NCBI GenBank assembly: GCA_009363875.1
Contig: CM018692.1
Coordinates: 2,182,501 to 2,246,500, forward strand
Direction of reading: 5' to 3'
DNA length: 64,000 nucleotides
DNA from: Mikania micrantha
Lineage: Eukaryota; Streptophyta; Magnoliopsida; Asterales; Asteraceae
This document shows positions 34,501 to 45,072 of the stretch, one piece after another; the stretch's first letter is position 1; each line of letters starts with the position of its first letter. The position numbers and the translations under genes were made by a program. Under the pieces are notes generated by a model. It did not search any database. It saw nothing but the letters and a program-made list of their open reading frames with translations, and was not told the DNA's origin.

Positions 34501-36170
34501 GATTGAAATTTCCTCTTGAGCATCGTTGTTTCAAGCCGTTCAAGAAAAAAATATATATAATTAAGAATATTATTTTATTTAAATATAAGTTTTTAAATAA
34601 AATATAGAGTAAATTACATAAATCGTCCTTTATATTCACTCATTTTATGGATGACATCCTTTATTAAAAATAGTTTCAGAAAACATCTTTAAAATGAAAA
34701 TTTATAATGGATTTCATCCTTTATATTACATAAATCGTCCTTTAATTACATCACATAAATCGTCCTTTGCATCATGAAATCCATTATAAATTATCATTTT
34801 TAAGGATGATTTATGTACCTATTTCTAATAAAGGACGATATCCGTAAATTGAGTGAATTTAAATGACGAATTATGTAATTTACTCAAAAATATATCATTC
34901 AAACTTTCTACACGTTAGGCTGAATTTCCTCGTTGCCCTAGTAATGGACTTATTCGTAACAAAATTGATTGAAATTGACACTTTTATCAGTAATCAGCAA
35001 AAAAATATGGGAAAAATGCGAATAAATTAGTGACAATCACCTCTGTAAATATGCCTAAACTTCCATTCAACTCCATGAAGGTCCTTGGCAACTAGCTCTT
35101 GGCTGGGCCTCTGCTGCTTATGATCCTAAAAATGGAAGTAATGTAACGTATGTGTAAAATAATTATTATAACTTTAAATTTTTACAGATTAAACTAAGTT
35201 AATTATAAAAAAAAAACCCTTAAAAAAATACAGAAATTCAAACCAGAGGAGGGAAACAATCTTCAGCAGCTCTTCTAGGCACAGAAAATCCACCATGAGT
35301 GGATGTATCAGATGCAGTTAGGGTTTTGCAGAACATTTGAGGGGTTGATTTTGTGAGTGCCACGTCACCACCTTCTTCTTCCCCTTCTTGCAAATCCTTA
35401 ACCTTCCACTACACATCATCATTAACAAGAAGAAAAAAAAATCATTTTTGCAAGAAATACACAAAGTTGCAATAAATTAGTAGTAAAAGACACATTGTGA
35501 TAAAAAAAAAAGAAAAAAGAAGTAACCTCACCAATTACTCAAAAATGGAGAAATTAAGGTTGAATTCTTCCTTTGGTGTACTTTAAATAAAAAAGTTTTT
35601 TTTTTTTTTTTATATATATTTATCAGAATTTCTAAAAATTGAGAAGAATTACAAGTTAATTGCAAATCAAACATACCTCTGGTAGTGGGAGAAGGGTTAG
35701 TTTTGTATAAATTTCATCATTCTCCTTGTTGGCCTGTTACAAGAATTGAGTCAAACATCAAAATTCATAAGCAATTGAGCAAAAAGTCAAAAATTGAGAG
35801 AATCATCACTTACAAGCAATTGAACATCAACGACTTTGCAAAAGATTTGGGGTTGAAGACCCAAAGAGGGAATATCAGTAAGTGAAAACTGAATGCAAGA
35901 TTGTGAAGCAATTTGTTCTAAATGACCTTGTGGGAAATAAACAACCACATTTCTTTTATTTGGAAGAGTGGTGAGAGGGCCAGCACAAGCATGCCAAAGT
36001 TCTTTGCAAATTGAGGATTCAAAATTGGGATTTGAGGATTTTAAGGATGAATTTGAGGAGTTTGAGGAAGCTGATAAAGATGAATCTCCACCATTTTCAA
36101 ATGATTCAACACTGTAAATTTCATTCACAACCTCAGTCTCACTTGCTGCATGGTTGAGATCAATTTCCAT
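28573..36170 (-). CDS. ARF4: Auxin response factor 4
   Basis: Nuclear transcription factor that binds auxin response elements and represses targets in leaf and organ polarity. Coding exons, 5' to 3': 36170-35814, 35733-35677, 35408-35244, 35125-35041, 34273-34183, 32603-32439, 31545-31426, 30998-30923, 30828-30663, 30225-29543, 28994-28804, 28735-28573. They join in phase to 2319 nt, about 772 residues (Arabidopsis ARF4 is 788). I start at MEIDLN as in relatives; an in-frame ATG lies 18 nt upstream (36188). Domains: ELWHACAGPL and YFPQGHLEQ of the dimerisation region; B3 DNA-binding domain from about 163 (FCKTLTASDTSTHGGFSVPR) to about 265; ARF domain about 288-372; middle region with KLFGF repression-type motif; PB1 about 660-735 with VGRAIDLSK and the acidic MMVVGDDPW motif. 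Two tasiR-ARF sites in exon 10 separate it from most other ARFs. Introns carry a TRIM relic, a foldback element, a MITE and a SINE. Confidence 0.95.
29978..29998 (-). promoter_or_regulatory. ARF4: tasiR-ARF target site B in ARF4
   Basis: On the mRNA strand this reads AAGGTCTTGCAAGGTCAAGA plus a final A, encoding KVLQGQE. It is the standard 21-nt site complementary to TAS3-derived tasiR-ARF, which silences ARF3 and ARF4. Two copies per transcript are known for these genes. Confidence 0.9.
30158..30178 (-). promoter_or_regulatory. ARF4: tasiR-ARF target site A in ARF4
   Basis: The first of two sites, mRNA-strand AAGGTTTTGCAAGGTCAAGA plus A, also encoding KVLQGQE. It has T where site B has C at position 6, giving a wobble-type change. 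The two sites are 180 nt apart in the same exon. Confidence 0.88.
32050..32384 (+). mobile_element. TRIM-like LTR relic in an ARF4 intron
   Basis: A word set TTGAGTTCTCTTGTTTAACT...CTTGTAACA is followed by GTGATATCAGAGC (32141-32153), a one-mismatch initiator-Met tRNA primer site. About 240 bp later TTGAGTTATCCTGTTTGGCT...CTTGTAACA recurs (to 32384). The right LTR would begin TGAGACTTGTCTCACATCGG (32268). The left LTR is mostly lost. There is no coding capacity, which fits a terminal-repeat retrotransposon in miniature. Confidence 0.5.
33084..33451. mobile_element. Foldback element in an ARF4 intron, 368 bp
   Basis: Long imperfect inverted repeats run almost to the centre. ATAACTCACTGTATTTG, AACCCAAATAACTC and CATTATAACACATGTAGAAC on the left return as complements on the right (GTTCTACATGTGTTATAATG, GAGTTATTTGAGTT, CAGTGAGTTAT). 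The centre has ATCACCGTTTAA and its complement TTAAACGGTGAT. Same family as 55585-55936 and 24100-24450. Confidence 0.75.
33640..34067. mobile_element. MITE with Mutator-like duplication in an ARF4 intron
   Basis: Ends TGGGGAAAGATCAAATAAAA and complement of TAGGGGAAGGTTCCCC, then shared inner words GTCTAAGAAGGCTAA/TTAGCCTTCTTAGGC. A perfect 10-bp duplication TGTATTAATG flanks it (33630-33639 and 34068-34077). The middle is a diverged series of TTTTAGGGTTT/TTTTAGCTTT words. A close copy is at 55963-56390, and a relative with similar ends is at 7891-8270. Confidence 0.75.
34371..34550 (+). mobile_element. tRNA-derived SINE in an ARF4 intron
   Basis: A-box-like CCTAGCCTAATGGTTAG and B-box-like AGGTTCGAATCTG near the start, and CAAGCCGTTCAAGAAAAAAA at the end. 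Flanks ATATGTAACCAAG and ATATATAATTAAG agree at 10 of 13 positions. It is antisense to ARF4, between exons 4 and 5. Confidence 0.75.
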
Positions 36171-36583
36171 TACAAAACCCAACTTCAATTTCTCACAATT
36201 TTCTCAAAAACAGGTTCTTGAAACTAAAGATGAACACAAATGATAAAGATTTGATTTTTAGATAAAAGGAAATCAAGACTCTTGAAGGGGTAAAGAAATA
36301 GGGGACGTGAAGTCAAATCACAAACATATGACATGTTCTTTTATGGTACCCAACAAGACGATGAACAAAAGGCGATAAGTTGATCAAGAATTGAGGGTAT
36401 GAATGCCACCTCATCTTAAAGTTTTGAAATCTAGTGCGTGTATCTGTCTGTCTCTCTGTGTGTGTCTTTTTTTTTCTTCTTTATTATTATTATTTTTTTT
36501 TTGGGGCTTTCAGAGGTTGAGACTGGAGAAGAGAAGAAGACAGCACGGAAACCAAAGGAAGAAACATCCAAATGAGTTGGTGT
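36171..36583 (-). promoter_or_regulatory. ARF4: ARF4 5' UTR region
   Basis: Between the ARF4 start and the TATA-like box. Read on the minus strand it contains poly-A and AGACAG/CACACA low-complexity stretches, usual in plant leaders. I cannot place an intron or the transcription start with certainty. Confidence 0.5.
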
Positions 36584-36591
36584 CTTTATAG
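36584..36591 (-). promoter_or_regulatory. ARF4: TATA-like box of ARF4
   Basis: CTATAAAG on the minus strand, about 415 nt upstream of the ATG. It is the only good TATA candidate near the gene's start. Assigned from sequence and position only. Confidence 0.5.
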
Positions 36592-38042
36592 CTTTTTTTT
36601 TTAAAAAAAAAGAGAGAGAGAAAGATCCAGTTTTTAATTATGAATCTTATTTTATTTTATCCGTAATCTTTTATTTAGATATTGATATATAAAAATTTTG
36701 TTGTGTTTGTAGCTATGTATATTGTATAATATAATTCATTTATACTGTGACTTGTAAGAGATTTTGATAATAAACATTATAACACAATCAATTTAGAAAC
36801 CTCATCTAAATTGACAAGCATATAATATGTGTAGGAGAGTTAAAAAGACGATGCATGAGCGGAGTAGGATCCTCGAGAAACAAACGGGCTATTTCTTTGA
36901 TGAAATCAACCCCTTTAAATCCCAAACTTCCACTTATACATTTTATAAATGAAAATTGCAAAAGAAAAACAGAAACCAAAACCAAATATCTTTAAAAACT
37001 ATACTATTTTCACAATATATATATATATATATATATATATTTTGAAGAAGACGAGGACCCTTTACCAAAAAATTTAAAGGTTTTTGGAATTATGTAATTA
37101 AATGCCATATGCTATACTATGACTCCTACAATTTAATTGCTTGGTGATGGACAATACTAGCAACAACCACATTCGAGTTTAAATTAAGTTTTTAATAACA
37201 CATATAATCAATATCGCACCAATCGTATTTTACTTTGAGAAGTTACATTGGTAGTTTGAAATGTTTTAAAAATCACCGATATTATGTATTCATTAAGCCT
37301 GGAAAAATAGACGAATTGAGTTGAGTTGGGTAATGAGTTTTAAGTCAGAACGGGTTCAGGTTAAATGTGTGCAGGTCAGGTTGAATTTTAAGCGAAATGC
37401 CAAAATCAGTTTGGGTATACATGAGTCATTTTTAAAGAAAGCTTCAATTTAATTTAAGTGAAAATGAGTTGTAACTAAATATATAGTCTATTTAAATAAT
37501 CTTTAGTAATTTTTTTTTATCAAACATATTATTAAAAATTATTATACATTTGTATTTATTCTATTTACATAGTTTTTAAGTTACTCATTTTGACTCGCAT
37601 TGTATTAAGGAGTCATCTATCTCAACCCGTTCTATGTTATGTTGCTACTCATTTCAACCATAAATACAATATTTATTCACCCGAACCAACCCATTTCTTT
37701 TGTTTTGCGTCAAGATTGTCAGGTGTGTTATTAATGCGTAAATGACACTTATTTTTTTGTTTATTAAATGTAAATTGATCAAATACCCTTAATCATAAGT
37801 AAATATAACCAAAAATATTATACCCTTTAATCTTAACTAAATTTCCTATCCCCCTTATTCATTCCCGCTACCAATCAACCACACACTAACCATACACACA
37901 AAGGCAATGCCACCATCACCCATATATAGGGATTTTTTTTTATCCGTATCCGAATCCGAAAAATCTGAAAAAACTGGATATTCGGAAGACTTAATAGAAA
38001 ATGAGCATGATGATCAATTCCTGCATCAGATAACAATATAAC
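36592..38042. other. ARF4 upstream region, no gene seen
   Basis: AT-rich, with a TA tract at about 37015-37042. About 37290-37730 has GGGTTCAGGTT and CAACCCGTTC words in opposite senses, suggesting an old hAT-type insertion without clear ends. No exon or RNA gene recognised. Confidence 0.4.
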
Positions 38043-38057
38043 TATTAAAACATAAGT

Positions 38058-38183
38058 GCCACTTGGGTTGTAGCCCAGTGGTTAGAGGCAACGCCTCTTT
38101 GGAGGAGACCCAGGTTCAATCCTGGTAAAGGGGGTAATTTAGAAGTAGTGTAGGGTGTGTGAGTTAGCCGTTCAAAAAAAAAA
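38058..38183 (+). mobile_element. tRNA-derived SINE, 126 bp, well preserved
   Basis: Clear polymerase III boxes: A box TAGCCCAGTGGTTAGAGGC and B box GGTTCAATCCT. It ends AGCCGTTCAAAAAAAAA and is flanked by a perfect 15-bp duplication TATTAAAACATAAGT (38043-38057 and 38184-38198). Its tail matches those at 6008 and 34371. Confidence 0.88.
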
Positions 38184-38308
38184 TATTAAAACATAAGTAC
38201 CAAAAAGGCAAAAATACAGCCTGTTTGATTAGACAAATTCCTGTATCTTTGTGTACGCCAATGACTTAGAGGGTTCACAAACATGCTTTGACTTTTTGGT
38301 CAAACCCA

Positions 38309-40063
38309 TGTAATATCCGAAAATTTAATAACAGTATTAATAATAATAAAATACATTATATTTAACTCTGATCCGTTTTTAAAGAAACTTAGTTCGTAGA
38401 GAAAAAAATGAGCAGGCCATATCCGTATATTTATAATTTTACAACACATAATATTTTAAAAAAAGTTCTAAAAAATAAATAAAAAATATATATTTTTTTA
38501 TTAAATTCAATAACAGTGCACATGTGCAAGTGTAGATAGATTAGAAAGATGAGCATGCATACATAAAGGATGTGTGTGCCTTATGTATGAACACATATGC
38601 ATTATCAAAATTCAAGGATTCTTGTTTATCATAAATTGATCAGAGGAACGAGAGGAGAAAATAGATCCTCATGAAATATATAGTTTTCTGACTTCTAAAT
38701 TTTGAAGAACTTTCAACAAAATAAAAAATAAAAAAATTGGTGCACTTTTAGGAAGATTGTTTGCGTATTGATTCTAATCTACAGTTAAGGTTTGGATAGT
38801 CTAATCTCTTTCTTTTGATATGTGTCAACTGGCCTTCGGCCATCTAATTCTTATTAATGTTTCGTTTTAAGTTCTGTTATTCTGATTTTATTTTGTGTCA
38901 AATTTTGTTGTTATGTGTTTATGATTTGTATGAAGTTGAGAAGTTCTATTATAAAAATAATAAATAATATGTTTTAAAGTTATAAGTATTTAAAAATATA
39001 TTTTATATATTCTAAACACTGTTTATGAAATTTGTTATTTATATGCTCATGAGTTTACATGTTTGTGAGTTACTTGTTTATAAGTTTATGAGTTTGCATG
39101 TTTACGGGATTGCATGCTTACGAGTTTACGAGTTTACTTATCTACAAGTCTACAAATTTGCATGTTTACAAGTGACAAGTTTTGTTAATTTGCAAATACT
39201 TATTTTGATTACTCTCAAGTTACAAGTTCATATTAATTTGATATGATTGTAAGATTTTGGTATGAATATATGTTATGTTATTTAAAATATGGTACCCAAG
39301 TATGTCACCACCTGAGGAGTTGACCCATGTACATCATTGTGGCATAGAATGATGTAGTACTTACCGTGACAGTACGTTGAGATCACGGCGTCTCAATCTG
39401 GCTCAATGAGCGTTCTGGTACATTTTGTACATTCTGGAGGCGTATGGATCGATCATGGAGAAAATTAATACATCAGTTATCTGGTGAATGATCGCTGTGA
39501 TTTGCCACACTCCATTCGCATTTGGATGTATGGGCTAGCTACCCTGCATTAACCTTTGAAATTAAATGAACCTTCTAAGACTTTAGGTACATTCTGATTA
39601 TAAATGAACCTGCATATGTGTGTGTGTGTGTGTGTTTATACATTAATATTTTACATTTTTGATTTAAAAATACAAGTTATACATCCTTGAAGTTATATTA
39701 ATATTTAAATTTATTTGTTTATTTTATCTGTTTTAATTTATGAAAACTCGAGACATTTATTAAAAATAAAAGAAGCCAATTTATTTTCCTCTATCCGCTC
39801 ACTGGGCAAGATAAATTATTTTGCTCAAATGTACGTTTTGTGTTTTCCTTTTTGTACCCAGATTATCAAGAAACAAGGGATGAAATAGTGGAGAGTGCTC
39901 GAGAGTATAAATAGATATTTATTCAAATAAATGTAGATGATTAGCTCTTGTGTATATTGGTAGTAAGTTGTTAAAATTCATAACATTTAAGGATTTATGG
40001 AATTATGTTTTGATCTGACTCTATAAAGATGACGTGTCAGTCTAGTCAGGCTGGGGTGTTACA
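38309..40063. mobile_element. LTR-like block, TGTAAT to GTTACA, 1.75 kb
   Basis: Starts TGTAATATCCG and ends GGGGTGTTACA, in the style of the solo LTRs at 2595 and 25395. Flanks TCAAACCCA and TCAAATCCA (38300-38308 and 40064-40072) match at 8 of 9, which is longer than the 5 bp expected of an LTR, so the class is unsettled. It contains a GAGTTTACATGTTT-type run (39030-39190) and a TATAAATA box near 39905 followed by a short leader-like stretch. No coding region. Confidence 0.5.
39030..39190. repeat. Short tandem run of GAGTTTACATGTTT variants
   Basis: A unit of about 14-16 bp (GAGTTTACATGTTT, AGTTTGCATGTTTACG, CGAGTTTACGAGTTTAC) repeats about nine times with drift. The open frame across it (MSLHVCEL...) is a product of the repetition. 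Confidence 0.6.
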
Positions 40064-40072
40064 TCAAATCCA

Positions 40073-41960
40073 AAATTAAGATCATGATTTAAGATTTAAA
40101 TTATTTAATCAAGTATATCCAATATACTAGTGAATTAAAAGGTGGGTGTGATTATTATACCCTAATCAAGAGATTTTTCATGGGAATTGGGAAATTGATG
40201 GTATGATATCCACAAGTGGAGAAGGATGTCTCTACAATCCTCAATAGTGTCCCCTGATCACTGTCTTCGTCAACCACTACCATTGTTATTTTGGTTGCTT
40301 GGTCCGGTCATGATTTTATAATTTAATATATCTGTTTTTTTTTATAATTTTTGTAAAGTAGGATATATTGATCCTTTCAAAAATTAACATAAAAAATAGA
40401 TGAATATCTAACTGAAAACTGAGGGACAACTGATGTTACAATTTAACAAACAGTTTGAGTTACTACTATAATGTATTAAAGATGAAAAACCATACATATA
40501 ATATCGACATACTACAAGACCACTTCGGGTAATTAACTTATAGTTTTACAAGAATAAGTTTTTTTGACATTCTTGACATTTAATTTGGTTTATCACTTTA
40601 TCGGTAAATATTTCTAGATTTTCGCTTTTACTTACCAATTAACTTGTACGATTTTCTTGAGCAAATTTTAACATGTCGATCTATAACCTTTTCTATGTTA
40701 TTTTAATTAAAATATGCAAATGGTTTTAGTTTCTAAAATTACTTAATACATATATGTGAAATTTGATTACATGTTCGTACGCTTTCCTATAATCCTATAT
40801 GTGCATGGGGATCACTAAATCAGTTTCTTGTTTTCAGTTACCCAAAATGAAAATATTAAAATAACAATGTCTTAATGGGTTATTTAACTTCAAACATAAT
40901 CAAACTTAACATTTTCATTTGATAATAAAACATTATAGTCAAGTTTATAATAATACTGCAAGTTGATTTTTATATATTTTTAAAACATAAACACCAAGCA
41001 CCATTGTAGTAGGTTTTTAGTTTTCTAAAAAAAAACATAAAGTCAAAAATAGAAAACAACCAAATGTATAGGTGACGGATCCGAGATTTTTAACCAAAAA
41101 TATATTGAAACGAATAAATTTAATACTTTTGATGGAAAATTGTGTCACCTCCCAAAATGACCCATATACCCTTGAAAGTTGCCATACCGCCAGGTTAATT
41201 CTTGGCTTCTGGCATTTTAACATTTTTGGAATTAAACATAGCTACCTCTTTTATTTTAACTCTAAAACATGTTATTTTAGATCTTCTTTTTAATCTTCTA
41301 ACAAACAGTATTCAAACAATTTAAGGGGATTTTATACTCAAAGAAACTTATAATTACTATACAAACAATTGTCATTTTTGCCCTAAGTAGTAGCATGGTA
41401 TAATAGTTTCATATTTGTTTTGCTTTATTCTTCTTCTTCTTTTTTTCGGTTTTATTTTAATTATTTTAGTTTTTATCTTCTTTTATTATTGTTGATTTTT
41501 TAGTGAATTTATAAGTTTCTCTTTTATCAACATTATGTTTATTATTTTGTGTGATGTTCTTTTTTTAAGATTTTTGTTATTACTCTTGATATTTTTATTA
41601 TTGTATCAGCGTATAAATATACCTTTGAGTTTTCCCCTAAGCTTTCGAAAAATGGGTTCATCCTAACATCAAACCAGGTTGTTACATATGAACATCAATA
41701 TATGAATGTGTCATCTAGTTATTTTTAAGAAACATTTAAGTTATTTAAATTAAAACTAATGTTAGATTGATAACTAAGAGAATCTTATAGTAAGTTTACT
41801 TAATGCGTGCAAGTAGGACCCCACTCAAGTTTTTATGAAGCCAAAAGCAAATATAAAAATTAAGACTTTTTTTATGTAAAAATGACTAAAATACCTATTA
41901 TCTTACCATCATCATATCTCAGCCACCACGTCCTCACTTTTCAACCACCACTGCTACCTC
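40073..41960. other. AT-rich, no gene seen
   Basis: No exon-like segment, RNA gene or confident element boundary was found. Composition is uniform, with poly-A/T runs. Confidence 0.4.
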
Positions 41961-41965
41961 CCCTA

Positions 41966-42232
41966 TGTTTTCAAATACAAGGCACAGAGGGATTGAATAT
42001 ACTTTGAATTGTATTGATCAGAGTTAATTGTTTTTTTACAAGGAGATCACCAACAATATAAATAAGAGAAAAAACAAAGATCTAACTATAGGAACTTTGG
42101 CTGGCATTCCTTGATTGAAGGGCAACGACTCCTTGCTTTGATAAGGAGAATAATCTTGTGGAAATAAACGGGAAGTGATGCAAATATTAGGCTGATCCCA
42201 AAATATCTTTTTTTCTTTTATATTTTCTAACA
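41966..42232 (-). repeat. 3' LTR of the young copia element
   Basis: TGTTAG...AAAACA on the element strand, 267 bp. It differs from the 5' LTR at AAGGAG/AAAGAG and ATTCCTT/ATTCATT (plus-strand reading). Confidence 0.9.
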
Positions 42233-45072
42233 CTCCCCCTCAAGTTGAGTAGTCGGGTCGCCTCGCCTATACTCAACTTGTCAAGACAATGTTTGAATAT
42301 TCTTCCATTAACTGCTTTGGTCAGGATGTCTGCTAACTGGTCTTCGGATCGAACAAAGGGAAGCTCAATAATTCCTGTTTCAAGTTTTTCTTTGATGAAA
42401 TGTCGGTCGACTTCGACGTGCTTTGTCCTATCATGTTGAACCGGATTCTCTGATATTTGTATAGCCGCCTTGTTATCACACATTATCATACTTTTTTCGT
42501 TTTGAGAGAAGCCGATTTCTTCTAGAAGTTTGCGTATCCATAAAACTTCCGCTAATCCTCGAGCAATTCCTCGAAATTCTGCTTCGGCATTAGACAAGGC
42601 TACCACTTTTTGTTTTTTGCTTCTCCAGGTCACAAGATTTCCCCCGACAAGGGTGAAATATCCGGATGTTGACCTTCGGTCTTTTTGATCTCCTGCCCAG
42701 TCTGCATCTGTATAAGCTTGAATTTTTAGATGTTTATTAGGTTGAAACAGAACTCCGTGCCCTGCTGTTCCTTTGAGGTATTTGACAATCCTCCATACTG
42801 CTTCCATGTGGATCACATGTGGTTGGTGCATAAATTGACTAACAACCCCAACGGCATATGCAATATCTGGGCGGGTATGAGAGAGATATATAAGTTTACC
42901 CACTAGGTGTTGGTATCTCTCTTTATCGGCTAATTCTACTCCATCTTCCATATGGAATTTTTGGTTGGCAATCATTGGGGTATCGACTGGCTTGCAATCG
43001 ATCATTCCTGTTTCGGCAAGAAGATCAAGAATATATTTCTTTTGGCAGATGAAGATCCCTTGTTTGGACCTGAGAACTTCAATCCCAAGGAAATACTTTA
43101 ATCTTCCTATGTCCTTCATCTCAAATTCTGTGAACAACTTTGCCTTTAATGTCTTCATTTCTTCCTCATCATTCCCTGTAATAATCATATCATCGACATA
43201 TATAATTAAACAAGTTATAAGTTCACCTTTTCGTTTTAGGAATAATGTATGATCGGAGTTGCTCTGTCGGAAGCCATATTCCTTCATAGCTAGAGAGAAT
43301 CTGCCAAACCAAGCCCGAGGGGATTTTTTAAGCCCGTAGAGAGTCTTTTTTAGCCGGCATACTTCCTTGTCTTTGAAATCTTCTTTAAATCCGGGAGGAG
43401 GTTCCATATACACCTCTTCTTTTAATTCCCCATGTAGAAAGGCATTCTTAACATCAAATTGATGAAGAGGCCATCCTTGATTGGCAGCAATAGAGAGGAG
43501 AACACGAATTGTATCAATCTTTGCTACTGGAGAGAAGGTCTCTGAATAATCAATCCCATATGTTTGGGAGTATCCTTTCGCAACTAGGCGGGCTTTATAC
43601 CTTTCAATGGTTCCATCTGGCTTGCGTTTGATTGTGAAGACCCAACGACATCCCACATGTTTTTTTCCTGAAGGGAGAACACTCTTTTCCCATGTTTCAT
43701 TTTTTCTCAGTGCTCCCATTTCTTCTTCCATTGCTTTCTTCCAGTTTTGTGAGTTAAGGGCTTCTTCCACGTGGTTGGGAATTTTTTCATCATATAAGGC
43801 TGCAGTGAAGGCCTGTGCTTCTTTGGTTAAGTTACCTTTGGCGATATTTGTTATGGGATATCTGGATGATTTTGGTTCTTTTTCTGGAGAGTAGCGTTTA
43901 GGGGGGACACCTCTATTGGCTCTTGGTGGTAAAACATATTTTTCCATTGGTTCTTCTTGTATAAGATCTTCTTGCATATGCTGTTCTACATGTGTCTCAT
44001 GGTTATCAGATATATCATTATTTTCAAGATCATGAGATATATTATTAGAGACATCATTGCAAGGCTCATAGGTATCTTCAGAGATATTCTCAAAAGTTTG
44101 AGGCATACCTTCAAAAGTTTGAGGATTACTAACCTCAGAAACCAGGATAGGAGTGTCTTGATTAGGCGTGTCACTGGTTGTAGATTTGCCATGTGAAGTT
44201 CGTGACTCATCTTGAGTAATGTTAGAAGGTGGGAACCATTTTAGCCAACTCAGGGTGTCAATGTCATTCTCCCCCTGACCACTGTGTTGGGCAGTGTAGA
44301 AGAATTCAGTTTCAAGGAAGTCGCAGTCGAGGGTGGTATACATACGGCGTTTTTTTGGACTATAACAACGGTATCCTTTTTGGTTGATACCGTAGCCCAG
44401 AAAAACGCATTTTTCAGCACATGGACCAAGTTTCCCCCGATCTGTTTTTGGGATATGGACAAAGACGGAACATCCGAATACCCGTGGTTCAAGAGTGAGG
44501 GTAGGAGGGAGTTTAGTTCGGTCAGATAAAGCCTTTAGAGGAGTTTTAAGATCAAGAGCTTTGGTCGGAAGTCTGTTGATGAGATACGTGGCGGTAGCAA
44601 CTGCTTCGGGCCAAAAAGACTTGGGGACCCAAGATTCTATTAGAATGGCCCGTGTAATTTCTAAAAGAATACGGTTTTTTCTTTCAACAGTCTCGTTTTG
44701 TTCGGGAGTATGTGGACAAGTAGTTTGGTGAATAATTCCCTTATCTTGACAAAAGACTATCATAGAATCATTAACAAATTCTTCCCCGTTATCTGACCGA
44801 AGGGTTTGAATGTTGGTTTTAAATTGATTTTGGACAAAATTGTAAAAAATAGAGAATTTATTAAAAACTTCTGATTTGTTTTTTAAGAAATAAATCCATG
44901 TCATATGGGTGCAGTCATCAATAAAAAGAACAAAATATCGAAAGTCTTGTCCCTCAATGACTTCTGCGGGACCCCAAACATCAGAATGAACAAGAGAAAA
45001 TGGTGAATCAACTTTCGTGTTATTAATTTTATAAGAATGTCTATGACTTTTGGAAAAAAACACATGTTTCAC
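42187..45072 (-). CDS. Copia Pol: integrase, reverse transcriptase, RNase H
   Basis: An open frame of 961 residues. The integrase core has catalytic D31 (HSDVWGP), D94 (RSDNGEEF) and E130 (NETVERKNR), with the D-35-E spacing typical of integrases. A variable linker follows. Reverse transcriptase runs from about 440, with D540 (FDVKNAFLHG) and YVDD at 625-628. RNase H is near 790 (YTDADWAGD) and ends with the DQLADILTKAV motif. The frame runs a little into the 3' LTR. Its true start is upstream, in the same polyprotein as Gag; the zinc-binding segment joining them is split by a one-base frameshift near 45050. Residues needed for RT and integrase activity are all present. Confidence 0.92.
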   Translation of the reverse strand: MKHVFFSKSHRHSYKINNTKVDSPFSLVHSDVWGPAEVIEGQDFRYFVLFIDDCTHMTWIYFLKNKSEVFNKFSIFYNFVQNQFKTNIQTLRSDNGEEFVNDSMIVFCQDKGIIHQTTCPHTPEQNETVERKNRILLEITRAILIESWVPKSFWPEAVATATYLINRLPTKALDLKTPLKALSDRTKLPPTLTLEPRVFGCSVFVHIPKTDRGKLGPCAEKCVFLGYGINQKGYRCYSPKKRRMYTTLDCDFLETEFFYTAQHSGQGENDIDTLSWLKWFPPSNITQDESRTSHGKSTTSDTPNQDTPILVSEVSNPQTFEGMPQTFENISEDTYEPCNDVSNNISHDLENNDISDNHETHVEQHMQEDLIQEEPMEKYVLPPRANRGVPPKRYSPEKEPKSSRYPITNIAKGNLTKEAQAFTAALYDEKIPNHVEEALNSQNWKKAMEEEMGALRKNETWEKSVLPSGKKHVGCRWVFTIKRKPDGTIERYKARLVAKGYSQTYGIDYSETFSPVAKIDTIRVLLSIAANQGWPLHQFDVKNAFLHGELKEEVYMEPPPGFKEDFKDKEVCRLKKTLYGLKKSPRAWFGRFSLAMKEYGFRQSNSDHTLFLKRKGELITCLIIYVDDMIITGNDEEEMKTLKAKLFTEFEMKDIGRLKYFLGIEVLRSKQGIFICQKKYILDLLAETGMIDCKPVDTPMIANQKFHMEDGVELADKERYQHLVGKLIYLSHTRPDIAYAVGVVSQFMHQPHVIHMEAVWRIVKYLKGTAGHGVLFQPNKHLKIQAYTDADWAGDQKDRRSTSGYFTLVGGNLVTWRSKKQKVVALSNAEAEFRGIARGLAEVLWIRKLLEEIGFSQNEKSMIMCDNKAAIQISENPVQHDRTKHVEVDRHFIKEKLETGIIELPFVRSEDQLADILTKAVNGRIFKHCLDKLSIGEATRLLNLRGSVRKYKRKKDILGSA

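Noticed and set aside
38058..38183. Possible tRNA gene (clear A and B boxes)
   Set aside because: No cloverleaf closes, the sequence continues into a CCGTTCAA-poly(A) tail, and a 15-bp target duplication flanks it. It is a SINE.
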